Assembly: GCA_035628995.1 (NCBI GenBank)
Contig: DASPIR010000010.1
Location: 203,560-267,559, forward strand
Reading direction: 5' to 3'
DNA: 64,000 nt
Source of the DNA: Clostridia bacterium
GTDB lineage: Bacteria > Bacillota > Clostridia > Lutisporales > Lutisporaceae
The position numbers were made by a program, and so were the translations under genes. Of the stretch, positions 18,455-27,494 are shown piece by piece (position 1 is the first letter of the stretch; each line of letters begins with the position of its first letter). The notes under the pieces were generated by a model. The model had not been told where the DNA came from. It worked only from the letters and a program-made list of their open reading frames with translations, and made no database searches.

Positions 18455-19857
18455 AACTAAAACATAAAATTATTGCACTTAATATGGGTGCTCTTTTTTT
18501 CATGCTCATTATTTTAGGAACCATACTTACACAAATAACAGACAACTATAACCTGAGGACCACACTTCAATATCTTGAAAACCAAAGCAATTACTCGGCC
18601 ATATATATTGAACAATATGCACTAAGTAAAGCCCCCAATGATTTTGAGGTTCCTGCTGTTATGAACACTAGTGCCAATTATCTCGCAGAAGTGTTGAAGG
18701 AATCTGTCAAATGCAGAGTGCAGATATTCTATGGCACTGAATTGCTCGGGGATTCAGAAGAGTCAACAAGCTCTGATGAAGTCGTAAGACCTGAAATTGC
18801 AGAAACCTTCCAGAAAAACAAGGCATATTTTGTTTCGCCAGGTAAGAACAGGGTGTTCTATTATGCAGTGCCTGTAAGCATCAGCAACAGGTACACCTAC
18901 TCCCTGGGCTTCATATACGACCTTGATGAAGCTGATAACATGAAGAGTAATACAATAAAAATGTTCGTACTCACCGGGGTGTTCCTTTCAGTCTTTATGA
19001 TGTTTGGCAGCACCTTGATTTCCAATAGGATAACGAATCCAATAAAAATACTGAATGAAGCCACCAAGCAGTTTTCTGAAGGCAATTTTGAAAGCCGTGC
19101 AGTCGCAGCCACCCATGATGAGATTGGAGATCTCTCCACCACCTTCAATTCTATGGCGGACAGCATTAAAGATATGATAACAAAGCTTAGCAGCGAAAAG
19201 GAAAAGCAAAAATACTTTTTTGATAATTTTACCCATGAGATTCGTACCCCCCTTACCACTATTCTGGGCTATACCGAGCTTTTATGGAAAACCAACGATG
19301 AAGAGGTAAGGGATAAAAGCCTTTTTTATATAACCTCCGAAGGAAAAAGAATGCTTAAAATGATGGAAAGGCTTCTTGAGCTCTCAAAGCTGAAGAACTA
19401 CAGCTTCGAAATAAACAAATCAGAATCAAACCTAAAGAAGCTTATAGAGGACGCCTGCGATTCAATGCAGTATAAAATGAAAAGATACAGCACCAGCTGC
19501 AGGCTTAATTTGGAAAATATCACCCTGAAAGTGGACCCTGACCTCTTTAAGCAGGTAGTAATAAACATTATTGACAACTGCATCAAATACAGTAAATCCC
19601 CCGTCATTGATATAAATTTGAGTCGCCATGAGGTTATAAAGCTTGAAATTATAGACTATGGCTGTGGAATAGATCAAAAGAACCTTGAGAGTGTATTCGA
19701 CCCCTATTACAAGGTGGATCAATCCAGGAACAGCAAGACCGAGGGCTGGGGCTTGGGCCTGTCTATCGTTAAGGAAATAGTTGACAAGCATGGTGGAAAT
19801 ATAGAGATTATCAGTATTCCCCAGAAAGGTACCAGTATAATAATAACTTTAGTCTAG
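18451..19857 (+). CDS. Membrane sensor histidine kinase
   Basis: A 468-residue class I histidine kinase. The first membrane helix spans about residues 8-28. An extracytoplasmic sensor domain of about 140 residues follows, then a second helix at about 168-192. A HAMP linker (NPIKILNEATKQFSEGNF) leads to the HisKA site with His262 in FDNFTHEIRTPLTTILGYTE. The HATPase domain has INIIDNCIKYS (N box), IDYGCGI (G1) and GWGLGLSIVKEI (G2). It starts inside the regulator's stop (ATGA) and is followed 20 bases later by a lipoprotein gene that probably belongs to the same signalling unit. The signal is unknown. Confidence 0.93.
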   Translation: MKLKHKIIALNMGALFFMLIILGTILTQITDNYNLRTTLQYLENQSNYSAIYIEQYALSKAPNDFEVPAVMNTSANYLAEVLKESVKCRVQIFYGTELLGDSEESTSSDEVVRPEIAETFQKNKAYFVSPGKNRVFYYAVPVSISNRYTYSLGFIYDLDEADNMKSNTIKMFVLTGVFLSVFMMFGSTLISNRITNPIKILNEATKQFSEGNFESRAVAATHDEIGDLSTTFNSMADSIKDMITKLSSEKEKQKYFFDNFTHEIRTPLTTILGYTELLWKTNDEEVRDKSLFYITSEGKRMLKMMERLLELSKLKNYSFEINKSESNLKKLIEDACDSMQYKMKRYSTSCRLNLENITLKVDPDLFKQVVINIIDNCIKYSKSPVIDINLSRHEVIKLEIIDYGCGIDQKNLESVFDPYYKVDQSRNSKTEGWGLGLSIVKEIVDKHGGNIEIISIPQKGTSIIITLV

Positions 19858-19877
19858 CCTTTATATGGAGGATAATA

Positions 19878-21731
19878 ATGAAAAGATTAGCTTTTATATT
19901 GTCGGTTTCAATTATTTTGCTGTCAGGCTGTGCCATAAAGCAAGGACATTTGGTTGTCATTAATGATAAGAGTCAAAGCGAGACACAGCAGGACAAAAGT
20001 CTATATGAACATCTGAATGTTGAATTTCAAAAGTTTCCCATAGAAAAATACGCAGAAGCAGCCGGTAAAGTTGGTGCAGATTTGAAGCCCCTTGCAGTAT
20101 CTCCGGACTATAGTATGGTTCTTGCCTATCAGACCACCGGAAGCTCTATCGCAGATATCGCAAACAATAGAGTAGTAATTGGGAATCTGGTGCAGGAAAT
20201 TAGCCTTTACATGGTCTTCACTGAAAGCGGAGAGTGCAAAAGCCTCGGGAAGTATCTGTCACTCAAGGATTTCCGTTTTGATGAAACAGGAAAATCCTTG
20301 GCCTTCATTGATGGAAGCAGCAATATATTTATGTATAACAGCATAACAGGACAGCTGCAAAAGCTGGTTTCCGCCGAGAAATGGAATTCTTACTACAATT
20401 TAAGCTGGTCAAAGGATTCAAAAAGTCTGATTATAAACACTCGTATGGAATTCGATATAGCTTCCAGGGAGTTCATATCAATTGCAGTGGACAGCTATAC
20501 CCCTTTTATAAAAAGGAAATTCAGCGACGACAGTTACATAGTTCAGATGAAAAATGACGATTATAACGACATGATTGCTTTTTACGACTTCAGCAAAAAA
20601 AGCTTTACCAGCATCGCAAACGGTATTTTCATTGATTCCGACAATTCAAACGTGATATATACCAAAGACTTTATGAGCGGGCTCAATGTTGTCAACCTGA
20701 AAACCTTAGAGAGCAAATCCATTGAAAACGCACCGATATACTGCTCTTATATAATGAAATCAACCGGTGATATCCTGTACACAACTCTAAACAATGACCT
20801 TGACAGCCGCTTCAGATATTTGCTGGTAAAAATCAACCCGACTTCCATGACAAGAACTACAGCCAAGCTTTCAACGCCGACCTTTTATATGAGTCCGGCT
20901 GAGGATAAGCTGTACTTTATAAGCGGCTACAGTGAAAACAGCATTGACGTAAATGCCAAGGACCTCAGAGTATATCAAAACAATTTAAGAAATGATGATA
21001 CAGATATGTATGGAATAAAGACAACCTTGCTTAAGATGTTTCAACTAGACTATAAGTTCAATGATACCTATGAAAAATACGAGAATAAAGCCAAGGAAAT
21101 ATACACTAATTCCTATGACCCACTCCCTCAGGAAGCCCTGGAAAATAAACTGGTGGACTTTAAAAGATATAATTTGCCTATACCGACTCATCAACGGGAG
21201 GACCATATACCTCCGACTATTTATTTCGATCAGCTTAGCGTCAGCAGCACTAAGGCTTCGGTAAACTTGGGCCTGTACTATATCAACTCAGTTGAAATGA
21301 TAAAAACCGGAGAGAAATGGTATATCACTGGCTTCTCAACCCATTCAGCTTCTGCTGAAGTAAATGCTATTAACGCAATTGTAAGAAAGCATCTTAACGA
21401 TATTAAGTTCAAGAATAGGGATGAAGCCGTAAAGTATTGGATAGCAGCGGAAGATAATGAGTACCGGGCAGCCCAGAGAAAAATTGTCGAAGATCTTATA
21501 AAGAACGCTGATAAGCTCACCTTTGAAGTCGGAGAGATTGAGCTCTGGTCCTTGAGCGATCCCCATAGAGCTGAAAGCGCCGAAAGGTCCACCAACGCAA
21601 AAGTAAAAGTAATTATCCAGGATGGTACCAACACTATGAAATATAAGCTTGTACTTTCCAGACAATATAAGCAGCAGTTTGAAATAGAAAGCTGGAATAC
21701 TGACCCTTTGAGCATTTCGCAGTTGTTTTAG
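19878..21731 (+). CDS. Large lipoprotein linked to a two-component system (function unknown)
   Basis: A 617-residue exported lipoprotein: the signal peptide ends LLSGC with Cys18 lipidated. The middle part (about residues 70-360) has repeating stretches such as KSLAFIDGSSNIFMYN, LSWSKDSKSLIINT and KSTGDILYTTLNND, a beta-propeller (TolB/WD-like) pattern. The C-terminal third is alpha/beta with RNRDEAVKYWIAAEDNEYRAAQRKIVEDL and probable ligand-binding-like strands. It sits 20 bases after the kinase gene in the same operon, so an accessory sensor or cell-wall-associated role is reasonable. I do not recognise a named family. Confidence 0.75.
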   Translation: MKRLAFILSVSIILLSGCAIKQGHLVVINDKSQSETQQDKSLYEHLNVEFQKFPIEKYAEAAGKVGADLKPLAVSPDYSMVLAYQTTGSSIADIANNRVVIGNLVQEISLYMVFTESGECKSLGKYLSLKDFRFDETGKSLAFIDGSSNIFMYNSITGQLQKLVSAEKWNSYYNLSWSKDSKSLIINTRMEFDIASREFISIAVDSYTPFIKRKFSDDSYIVQMKNDDYNDMIAFYDFSKKSFTSIANGIFIDSDNSNVIYTKDFMSGLNVVNLKTLESKSIENAPIYCSYIMKSTGDILYTTLNNDLDSRFRYLLVKINPTSMTRTTAKLSTPTFYMSPAEDKLYFISGYSENSIDVNAKDLRVYQNNLRNDDTDMYGIKTTLLKMFQLDYKFNDTYEKYENKAKEIYTNSYDPLPQEALENKLVDFKRYNLPIPTHQREDHIPPTIYFDQLSVSSTKASVNLGLYYINSVEMIKTGEKWYITGFSTHSASAEVNAINAIVRKHLNDIKFKNRDEAVKYWIAAEDNEYRAAQRKIVEDLIKNADKLTFEVGEIELWSLSDPHRAESAERSTNAKVKVIIQDGTNTMKYKLVLSRQYKQQFEIESWNTDPLSISQLF

Positions 21732-21735
21732 CACA

Positions 21736-21756
21736 GGCAATGGGCAATGGGTTAGG
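21736..21756 (-). repeat. Interspersed repeat, copy 3 (inverted)
   Basis: GGCAATGGGCAATGGGTTAGG begins five bases after the lipoprotein stop. Its reverse complement differs from copies 1 and 2 at only a few positions. The position right at a gene end is shared with copy 2. Confidence 0.6.
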
Positions 21757-21778
21757 GATGGTCTTTGGAGATTTAGGA

Positions 21779-21822
21779 AAATTGATGCGCGTTACTCATT
21801 TCGAGTTTCGCGCATTTTAATT
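21779..21822 (+). terminator. Terminator of the two-component/lipoprotein operon
   Basis: TGCGCG and CGCGCA arms, extended by AAATT/AATTT pairing, form a stem with a 17-base loop followed by TTTTAATTTT. It lies 48 bases after the lipoprotein stop and fits an intrinsic terminator for the operon. Confidence 0.65.
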
Positions 21823-21863
21823 TTAATTATAAAAAAGGGCATTCTATAACCGAGGTGAAGAAA

Positions 21864-22031
21864 ATGTATCGTGATAGTGATGGTAAAAAAACCAGCGCTG
21901 CTATTATTCCAATACAAAATATGATAAACGGCGGCGGTGTGATATTTTTTGGCGAAGATCCAGGAGTCATTGGTGATATAGACGATGATGACAACATCCG
22001 AGAAAAGAACATTGAAAAACTATCCAGGTAG
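21864..22031 (+). CDS. Small 55-residue protein (hypothetical)
   Basis: An ATG with GAGGTG six bases upstream opens a 55-codon frame ending in TAG. The product begins MYRDSDGKKTSAA, has a Gly-rich hydrophobic patch (NMINGGGVIFFGED), an acidic run of four Asp at about residues 38-41, and a charged C-terminus. No signal peptide or membrane helix is seen. It follows the operon terminator and precedes a convergent ABC operon, so it is probably a separate short transcript. I recognise no family; the good ribosome binding site is the main support. Confidence 0.5.
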   Translation: MYRDSDGKKTSAAIIPIQNMINGGGVIFFGEDPGVIGDIDDDDNIREKNIEKLSR

Positions 22032-22048
22032 CATTTACGACCTCATAC

Positions 22049-22089
22049 ACCTGCGGCATAATAAAAGGGCGTTTTCCCTTGCCGCAGGA
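22049..22089. terminator. Nested hairpin between convergent genes
   Basis: The outer arms CCTGCGGC and GCCGCAGG and the inner arms AAGGG and CCCTT form a nested stem in the gap between the small gene and the convergent ABC-2 permease gene. The T-tract is weak in both directions, so efficiency is uncertain. Confidence 0.5.
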
Positions 22090-22113
22090 AAATACCCTCT
22101 CTTATGGGCATTG

Positions 22114-23247
22114 CTAATCTAAAGTTTTCTTGAACTTTTTCATTGTCACAATTATTATTACAGCAATCTGAAGCATTAGTATTGTTGTAACCTCCGCAAG
22201 ATAATTCAGTCCAACCCCTTTTACTATTATCCCTCTCAATATTTCTAAAAAATACGTTATTGGGAATGCACAGCTTATAGCATAAATAAGCTTTGGCATG
22301 GCTTCCCTGGGAAACATGAAGCCTGAAAGCAGCACACTGGGCAGTATAAAGAGCATTGCTGCCTGCATTGCCTGAAGCTGAGACTTGGCCACCGTCGAAA
22401 TCAGCATTCCCATCGCAAGTGCTCCGATGAGAAATACTGAGCCTAGCAAAATCAACAGCGGAAGACTTCCCTTTATAGCTACTCCAAACATAATATAACT
22501 TAATCCCAATATAATTATAAAATCATAAAAGCCAATTATTATATATGGTATCAGCTTGCCTACAATCAGCTCCAAAGGAGTGACCGGGGTCATTATAAGC
22601 TGTTCTATAGTCCCTCTTTCCCTCTCCCTTACCATTGCAAAGGCCGTCAGAATGATGGTTATATTCTGCAGTATCAGTCCCACCACTCCCGGCACATTGA
22701 ACTTGCTGCTCTCCAGAGTGGGATTATACATAACCAGCGGCTTTGCACTTACAGCCGGTGCAGTACCAGCCGCAAGCAAGGCTTTTTTTGCTTGAAGCTC
22801 CCGAAGCTTGATTGTGTGGTTATTTGCCAATATAACTGAGTATGACATGGCAGTCCTTGCGATTGTCGGATCAGAGCCATCAACCAGTATCTGTATTTGT
22901 GCAGTCTGGTTCCTTTTTATTTCTCTGGCATAATCTGTTGGAATCACAAGCCCTACCTTGACTATGCCTTTATCAATGTATTCTTCCACCTTGTCCATTG
23001 ATTCTACCATTTCAAAGGCTTTGAAGTAGTATGAGTTGTTGAACTTATCTATAAGTTCTCTGCTCTCAGGTGTTCTGCTCTCATCACATACCACCAGGTC
23101 CACATGGTTTACATCTGTATTTACCGCATAACCGAATATGAGCAGCATCATGACGGGTGCGACAAGAGCCATAATAAGGCTTGCCCTGTCCCGCTTTATA
23201 TGTATGAACTCTTTCTTGGTTATTGTCAAAAGCCTTTTGAACTTCAT
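22114..23247 (-). CDS. ABC-2 type transporter permease (YbhS/YhhJ-like)
   Basis: A 377-residue ABC exporter permease with a first membrane helix at about residues 25-45 (ALVAPVMMLLIFGYAVNTDV), a large extracytoplasmic domain of about 130 residues, and five more helices in the C-terminal half. MVRERERGTIEQLIMTPVTPLELIVGKLIPY is the family hallmark. It overlaps the upstream ATPase gene by four bases and ends the tetR-hlyD-ATPase-permease operon. The set corresponds to the YbhGFS type of drug or xenobiotic exporter. Only one permease is present, so it presumably acts as a homodimer. Confidence 0.9.
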   Translation of the reverse strand: MKFKRLLTITKKEFIHIKRDRASLIMALVAPVMMLLIFGYAVNTDVNHVDLVVCDESRTPESRELIDKFNNSYYFKAFEMVESMDKVEEYIDKGIVKVGLVIPTDYAREIKRNQTAQIQILVDGSDPTIARTAMSYSVILANNHTIKLRELQAKKALLAAGTAPAVSAKPLVMYNPTLESSKFNVPGVVGLILQNITIILTAFAMVRERERGTIEQLIMTPVTPLELIVGKLIPYIIIGFYDFIIILGLSYIMFGVAIKGSLPLLILLGSVFLIGALAMGMLISTVAKSQLQAMQAAMLFILPSVLLSGFMFPREAMPKLIYAISCAFPITYFLEILRGIIVKGVGLNYLAEVTTILMLQIAVIIIVTMKKFKKTLD

Positions 23248-24047
23248 TCCTGCACCCCGCCTTCCGACCTTTTGGCCTTGAGGTCCTTGAATGAGGATAT
23301 CACTTCTTTATTTGTCAATTGCTTTACATAGTGTATGAAGATATCCTCCAAGTTCTGAGTATTATGCTTTTTGTATAGTTCCTGCGGAGTATCAATTGTA
23401 ATAAGATCGCCATTGTATATAAAGCCAATTATATCGCATATCGAAGCCTCATCCATGTAGTGGGTCGTCACAAGCACTGTTATTCCGCCACCGACCAGCT
23501 GTGTTATTGAATTCCAGAATTCTCTCCTGGAAACAGGGTCCACTCCTGCTGTCGGCTCATCAAGTATAAGAAGACTTGGGTTGTGTATAAGGGAACAGCC
23601 TAAGGCCAGCCTCTGCTTCCAGCCCCCCGAAAGTGTACCTGCCAGGCTTTTCTCCTTGCCTTTCAGGTTAGCCATCTCTATAAGCTGCTTCTTCCTTTCT
23701 TGCAGCTGCTCTCTGGGCATCATATATATATTTCCATAGAAGTCCAGGTTTTCTTCCACCGTCAGATCCTCGTAAAGGCTGAACTTCTGCGACATATACC
23801 CTATATTATGCTTTATCATTTCTGTATCCTTTATAAGGTCGTAACCCAGGACCTTCCCTTCACCGGAGGTAGGACGTATCACTCCGCATATCATCCTTAT
23901 AGTTGTTGACTTGCCAGAGCCGTTAGGTCCCAGGAAACCAAATATCTTTCCTTTTGGTATATCAAAAGATATACCATTTACGGCTGTGAAGCTGCCGAAT
24001 TTCTTTGTAAGATTTTTTATTGAAATTGCGTAATCCATATCCCTCAC
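23244..24047 (-). CDS. ABC transporter ATP-binding protein (drug efflux type)
   Basis: A 267-residue single-domain ATPase that powers the ABC-2 permease. Walker A GPNGSGKST is near residue 40, the signature is LSGGWKQRLALGCSLIHNP, Walker B LLILDEPTAGVDPVSRR, and the switch is TTHYMDEA. The Trp in LSGGWKQR is typical of the YbhF subfamily. The start is a GTG three bases past the HlyD stop; an internal ATG at 24038 is the alternative. Confidence 0.92.
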   Translation of the reverse strand: MRDMDYAISIKNLTKKFGSFTAVNGISFDIPKGKIFGFLGPNGSGKSTTIRMICGVIRPTSGEGKVLGYDLIKDTEMIKHNIGYMSQKFSLYEDLTVEENLDFYGNIYMMPREQLQERKKQLIEMANLKGKEKSLAGTLSGGWKQRLALGCSLIHNPSLLILDEPTAGVDPVSRREFWNSITQLVGGGITVLVTTHYMDEASICDIIGFIYNGDLITIDTPQELYKKHNTQNLEDIFIHYVKQLTNKEVISSFKDLKAKRSEGGVQE

Positions 24048-24050
24048 CCG

Positions 24051-25211
24051 CTACTTTACATTGACATCCAGCAGCATACCGGGCTTTATGCTGTCCAGAT
24101 TGTCCATTATCTTTACTTTCACTGCAAATACCAGCTTCATTCTGTCTTCTTTTGTAACTATGTTAATCGGGGTGAACTCGGCTTCAGGGGAAATGTATAT
24201 TATCTGTCCTTTTATTTCCCTGCCCTTGATGTAATCGCTTTTTATGCTCACCTGCTTACCCAGCTTCAGGCTTGGCAGGGCCTTCTCCGGTACATATATC
24301 TTCACCCAAAGGTTAGACTGATCCGTTATTGTCATTAATGGGCTTCCCAAACCTACATACTCACCTTCGCTAAAGTTCACCGTCTCAATGATTCCGTCCT
24401 TTGCTGCCGACACCTTGCTCTTATCCAGCACGAGTTTCGTAAGCTCCAACCCTTTTTCCGCCTGTGCTACACCGTACTCTGAAGCACTTATGCTTCTCTC
24501 TGTTGCGCCATTTATCAGAAGCCTGAGCTTTTCCTGTGATGCAGCAAGCTGCGCGTTTGCACCGTCCAACTGTGCCTTTGACCCTGAAAGCTGTGCTTTT
24601 GCACTTTCAACTGAATGCTTGGCGCTTTCCAGAGCATTTAGTGCTGTATTCATTGCATACTCTGCATTCTTCAGGTCCTGCTCAGTAGCAGCACCTGTAT
24701 CAAAAAGCACCTTTATATCATCATATTGATCTTTCTTTAAGGTAAAGGTTTCCTGTGACGACTTGAGATTTTGCTCTGCTTGCCCAACGGTCGCATCAAC
24801 TTGTTTTACAGCGTTTTGGACTTGTCTCGCTGCAGCTTCCCCCTGTTGAACTAGCGCCCGCTGAATGTTTATCTCTTCTTCCCTGTTTCCCTCTGCTGTC
24901 CTTGCGAGCTCATTCTCTGCACTTTCCACAGAAATCTCTGATTGTTCTGCTTTTACCTGGTTCTCAGGAGTATCAATAACTGCCAAAAGGCTTCCTGCCC
25001 TAACCATCTGTCCCTCCTGAACCTTTATCTCCTTAATCCGTCCACTGACCTCAGCACTGACATCTATCTGTTCAGCTTCAGCAGTACCGTAAAATACAAA
25101 GCTGTCCCCCGTTCCTGAAGTGATTGACCTAACATATGTAAAGCCAATGTAAGCAACAACCGCGATTAATACAATAGCTACAGGAATAACAATCTTCTTC
25201 TTAGATTTCAT
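24051..25211 (-). CDS. HlyD/EmrA-type membrane fusion adaptor
   Basis: A 386-residue efflux adaptor anchored by an N-terminal membrane helix (residues 5-24, IVIPVAIVLIAVVAYIGF). A half-lipoyl segment (VSAEVSGRIKEIKVQEGQMVRAGSLLAVID) precedes a long alpha-helical coiled-coil hairpin at about residues 75-245, which has repeated AKAQLSGSKAQLDGANAQLAAS heptads. The second half-lipoyl and beta-barrel domain follows (DGIIETVNFSEGEYVGLGSPL). In a monoderm cell it would bridge the exporter to the wall. It lies four bases after tetR and three bases before the ATPase gene. Confidence 0.92.
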   Translation of the reverse strand: MKSKKKIVIPVAIVLIAVVAYIGFTYVRSITSGTGDSFVFYGTAEAEQIDVSAEVSGRIKEIKVQEGQMVRAGSLLAVIDTPENQVKAEQSEISVESAENELARTAEGNREEEINIQRALVQQGEAAARQVQNAVKQVDATVGQAEQNLKSSQETFTLKKDQYDDIKVLFDTGAATEQDLKNAEYAMNTALNALESAKHSVESAKAQLSGSKAQLDGANAQLAASQEKLRLLINGATERSISASEYGVAQAEKGLELTKLVLDKSKVSAAKDGIIETVNFSEGEYVGLGSPLMTITDQSNLWVKIYVPEKALPSLKLGKQVSIKSDYIKGREIKGQIIYISPEAEFTPINIVTKEDRMKLVFAVKVKIMDNLDSIKPGMLLDVNVK

Positions 25212-25214
25212 GCC

Positions 25215-25826
25215 TTACCCCTCTTTCTTAACACATATTCCATTCATAAAAATATCCAGTACCACATCCAATTCCTTATCAACATCGAGTGACTTTTTCA
25301 ATACGTTGCCTTCCAACACAACTGTAGCAAGCATACCAATGAAGCTCCTTACTGCTGTATGAGGATTAATATCCCTGAATATTCCTTTTGCAACGCCCAA
25401 ACCATAGAAGCCTTCAGCCATTTTGATTACTTTAGGTATGAACTGGCCTACATACTCATTCATAATATCCTCATGAAACGGGAGTTCGTTCACAAGTATT
25501 TTAAATGCGCTTATATTCTCATTCACTTTTACAACTTTGCTTTTTATAAAACCTTTGATTTCCTGTTTAGCATCCGCTGAAGATGCTAAGTTTTGAAAAT
25601 CCTCAGTTGATTCGAACATTATACCTGGTATGATTTCATGGACTATTTTGTTCAAAACACTCCTTAATATATCTTTCTTCGTACTATAATACTTAAAAAC
25701 GGTCCCCTCGGAGACTCCCGAATCCTTTGCGATATCAGCAGTTTTGGTGCCATGATACCCTTTTTTTGCAAAGTGCCGTATAGCTGTATCTAAAATTCTA
25801 TCCTGCGTTTCACTGCTATTTCCCAT
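25215..25826 (-). CDS. TetR family repressor of the HlyD-ABC efflux operon
   Basis: A 203-residue TetR protein whose helix-turn-helix reads RILDTAIRHFAKKGYHGTKTADIAKDSGVSEGTVFKYYSTKKDIL. I prefer the ATG at 25826 (GGGGGAGG twelve bases upstream) over the TTG at 25838, which abuts that site. It is the first gene of the four-gene efflux operon and has a clean inverted repeat just upstream, so autoregulation of the whole operon is likely. The C-terminal domain would bind an exported compound. Confidence 0.9.
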   Translation of the reverse strand: MGNSSETQDRILDTAIRHFAKKGYHGTKTADIAKDSGVSEGTVFKYYSTKKDILRSVLNKIVHEIIPGIMFESTEDFQNLASSADAKQEIKGFIKSKVVKVNENISAFKILVNELPFHEDIMNEYVGQFIPKVIKMAEGFYGLGVAKGIFRDINPHTAVRSFIGMLATVVLEGNVLKKSLDVDKELDVVLDIFMNGICVKKEG

Positions 25827-25847
25827 GTAACTTAACAACCTCCCCCA

Positions 25848-25869
25848 TAAGTGAGTGACTACTCACTTA
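25848..25869. promoter_or_regulatory. TetR operator of the efflux operon
   Basis: TAAGTGAGT - GACT - ACTCACTTA is a perfect 9-bp inverted repeat with a four-base spacer, directly upstream of the tetR ribosome binding site. Length, symmetry and the TGAGT/ACTCA half-sites are typical of TetR-family operators. Confidence 0.75.
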
Positions 25870-25925
25870 TTATTATAGTAATATTATCCTTTTCTGTCAA
25901 GATGGTAGAAAGATAAATGTCCACA

Positions 25926-25958
25926 CTAAAAAAGTCACGACCACATGAGGCGTGACTT
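25926..25958 (-). terminator. Terminator of the DUF4143 ATPase gene
   Basis: Read on the minus strand, AAGTCACG and CGTGACTT arms are followed by a T-rich TTTTTTAGTG, about 80 bases after the ATPase stop. A canonical intrinsic terminator separating this gene from the efflux operon. Confidence 0.8.
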
Positions 25959-26035
25959 ATGCCGGATTTGATCAGGCAATGAGATATGCATTTCAATGCA
26001 CCCTCCCATGTATCAACTATATTACCGCGTATATC

Positions 26036-27355
26036 TTACTCCACATCACCCTGTTCCAAAAGCCCCATCAATACATTGATCGCATATAGCGGAATATTTG
26101 TTAGCCAAGACTCCTGTCTATAATCAGACATGGAGCTGCGAAAAGCCAGTTTTGGCTGGTATTTTAAACAATAATTTTTAAGGCTTTTTGCCTGTAAGTT
26201 TTCTGATGCTTTAACTTCAAGAGGAATAATATCTCCGCCACTCTGAAAAATAAAATCAATTTCACCAGTAGATTTTTCAGCTGACCAATAATACGGTGTT
26301 ACTTTACCGCTTGATTTAAGTTGCTGGAGTACATATTGCTCAGTTAAAGCTCCTTTGAACTCCTCAAACATTTTGTTACCTTCAAGTATTGATTTCAAAT
26401 CAAGGTCACTCATTGCAGCAAGTAATCCCACATCAACTATAAACAGCTTAAAAGCATTAAAATCTTGATATGCAATTAGCGGCATATCAGGTTTTGATAT
26501 ACGACCCACTTTATATATCAAGCCGCAATCAATAAGCCATGTCATAGCAAGCTCATATTCTCTTGCTCGCGCCCCTTGTCTAATTAGTCCATATATAAAT
26601 TTTCGGCTTTCCTTAGCAAGTTGTGATGGGATAGACGCCCACAGCATTCTAATTCGTGGCACAGCTTCATTTGGCGCATGCTTTGAAAAGTCTTGCTCAT
26701 AAGCCTTGAGAATTTTCTTTTGTATATCGCGTGCCATAGAATAATCAGATGAAGCCACAAAGCTTGCCACCACCTCCGGCATCCCACCGATATAATAGTA
26801 TTGCTTTAGTAGATCAATATATTTGCCTTTAAAGGTTGTAATCATCTCAAAATCATGAGTCTGTAAAAGGTCCACAAGATTATTATTACCAGTCGCACTC
26901 AAAAACTCCAAAAAATCCAAAGGATACAAATCCAGAAAGTCTACCTTGCCTACTGGGAATGAAGTACCCGGATGGAGTGCTACCCCGAGCAGGCTTCCAG
27001 CGGCAATTATTTGATATTCTGGTGCATTTTCGCAGAAATATTTGAGTGATGTAAGTGCTCGAGGCACCTCCTGTATCTCATCAAAAATAATCAATGTAGT
27101 TTCTGCATCAATTGTAACATCTGTCTCAATCTGCAGAGCAGTAATAATTCTTTTTATATCCAGGTTGCCACTAAATAGGCTTTCCATACGTTCATTATTG
27201 TCGAAATTTATATATGCACAGCTTTTATACTGCGTATGAGCAAACTCATTCATAAGCCATGTTTTACCGACCTGCCTTGCTCCTCTTACGATTAATGGCT
27301 TTCGGTATTTGCTATTCTTCCATTTGATTAAATCGTTCATAGTTTGCCTAAACAT
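26036..27355 (-). CDS. AAA family ATPase with DUF4143 domain
   Basis: A 439-residue protein of the AAA_14/DUF4143 type. The Walker A GARQVGKTWL is near residue 28, the Walker B-like TLIIFDEIQEVPRAL near 84, and a sensor-like AAGSLLGV follows. The C-terminal half holds a DUF4143 region with EQYVLQQLKS and a PD-(D/E)XK-like EIDFIFQSGGDIIPLEVKA. The family is widespread, often solitary, and poorly understood. The start is the ATG at 27355, with GGAGGTG six bases upstream. It stands alone with its own terminator. Confidence 0.9.
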   Translation of the reverse strand: MFRQTMNDLIKWKNSKYRKPLIVRGARQVGKTWLMNEFAHTQYKSCAYINFDNNERMESLFSGNLDIKRIITALQIETDVTIDAETTLIIFDEIQEVPRALTSLKYFCENAPEYQIIAAGSLLGVALHPGTSFPVGKVDFLDLYPLDFLEFLSATGNNNLVDLLQTHDFEMITTFKGKYIDLLKQYYYIGGMPEVVASFVASSDYSMARDIQKKILKAYEQDFSKHAPNEAVPRIRMLWASIPSQLAKESRKFIYGLIRQGARAREYELAMTWLIDCGLIYKVGRISKPDMPLIAYQDFNAFKLFIVDVGLLAAMSDLDLKSILEGNKMFEEFKGALTEQYVLQQLKSSGKVTPYYWSAEKSTGEIDFIFQSGGDIIPLEVKASENLQAKSLKNYCLKYQPKLAFRSSMSDYRQESWLTNIPLYAINVLMGLLEQGDVE

Positions 27356-27460
27356 ATGCAACACCTCCATATTACTTTTGCAGTAAGCATAGCATGAAGT
27401 TTTACATAAGTCAAACGACTTTTTGGAATTAACTCCATTTTTATCAACGACTTTATGTGT

Positions 27461-27494
27461 ATAAAAAAATAAGAAGGCGATTTCTCGCCTTCTA
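27461..27494 (-). terminator. Terminator of the actin-like/PRC operon
   Basis: AGAAGGCGA - TTTC - TCGCCTTCT follows immediately after the stop of the PRC-barrel-like gene, and on the minus strand it is followed by TTATTTTTTTAT. Strong intrinsic terminator. Confidence 0.85.

Noticed and set aside
26036..27355. DUF4143 ATPase as part of a toxin-antitoxin or defence system
   Set aside because: It stands alone with its own terminator; no partner gene of a known defence or toxin family is adjacent.
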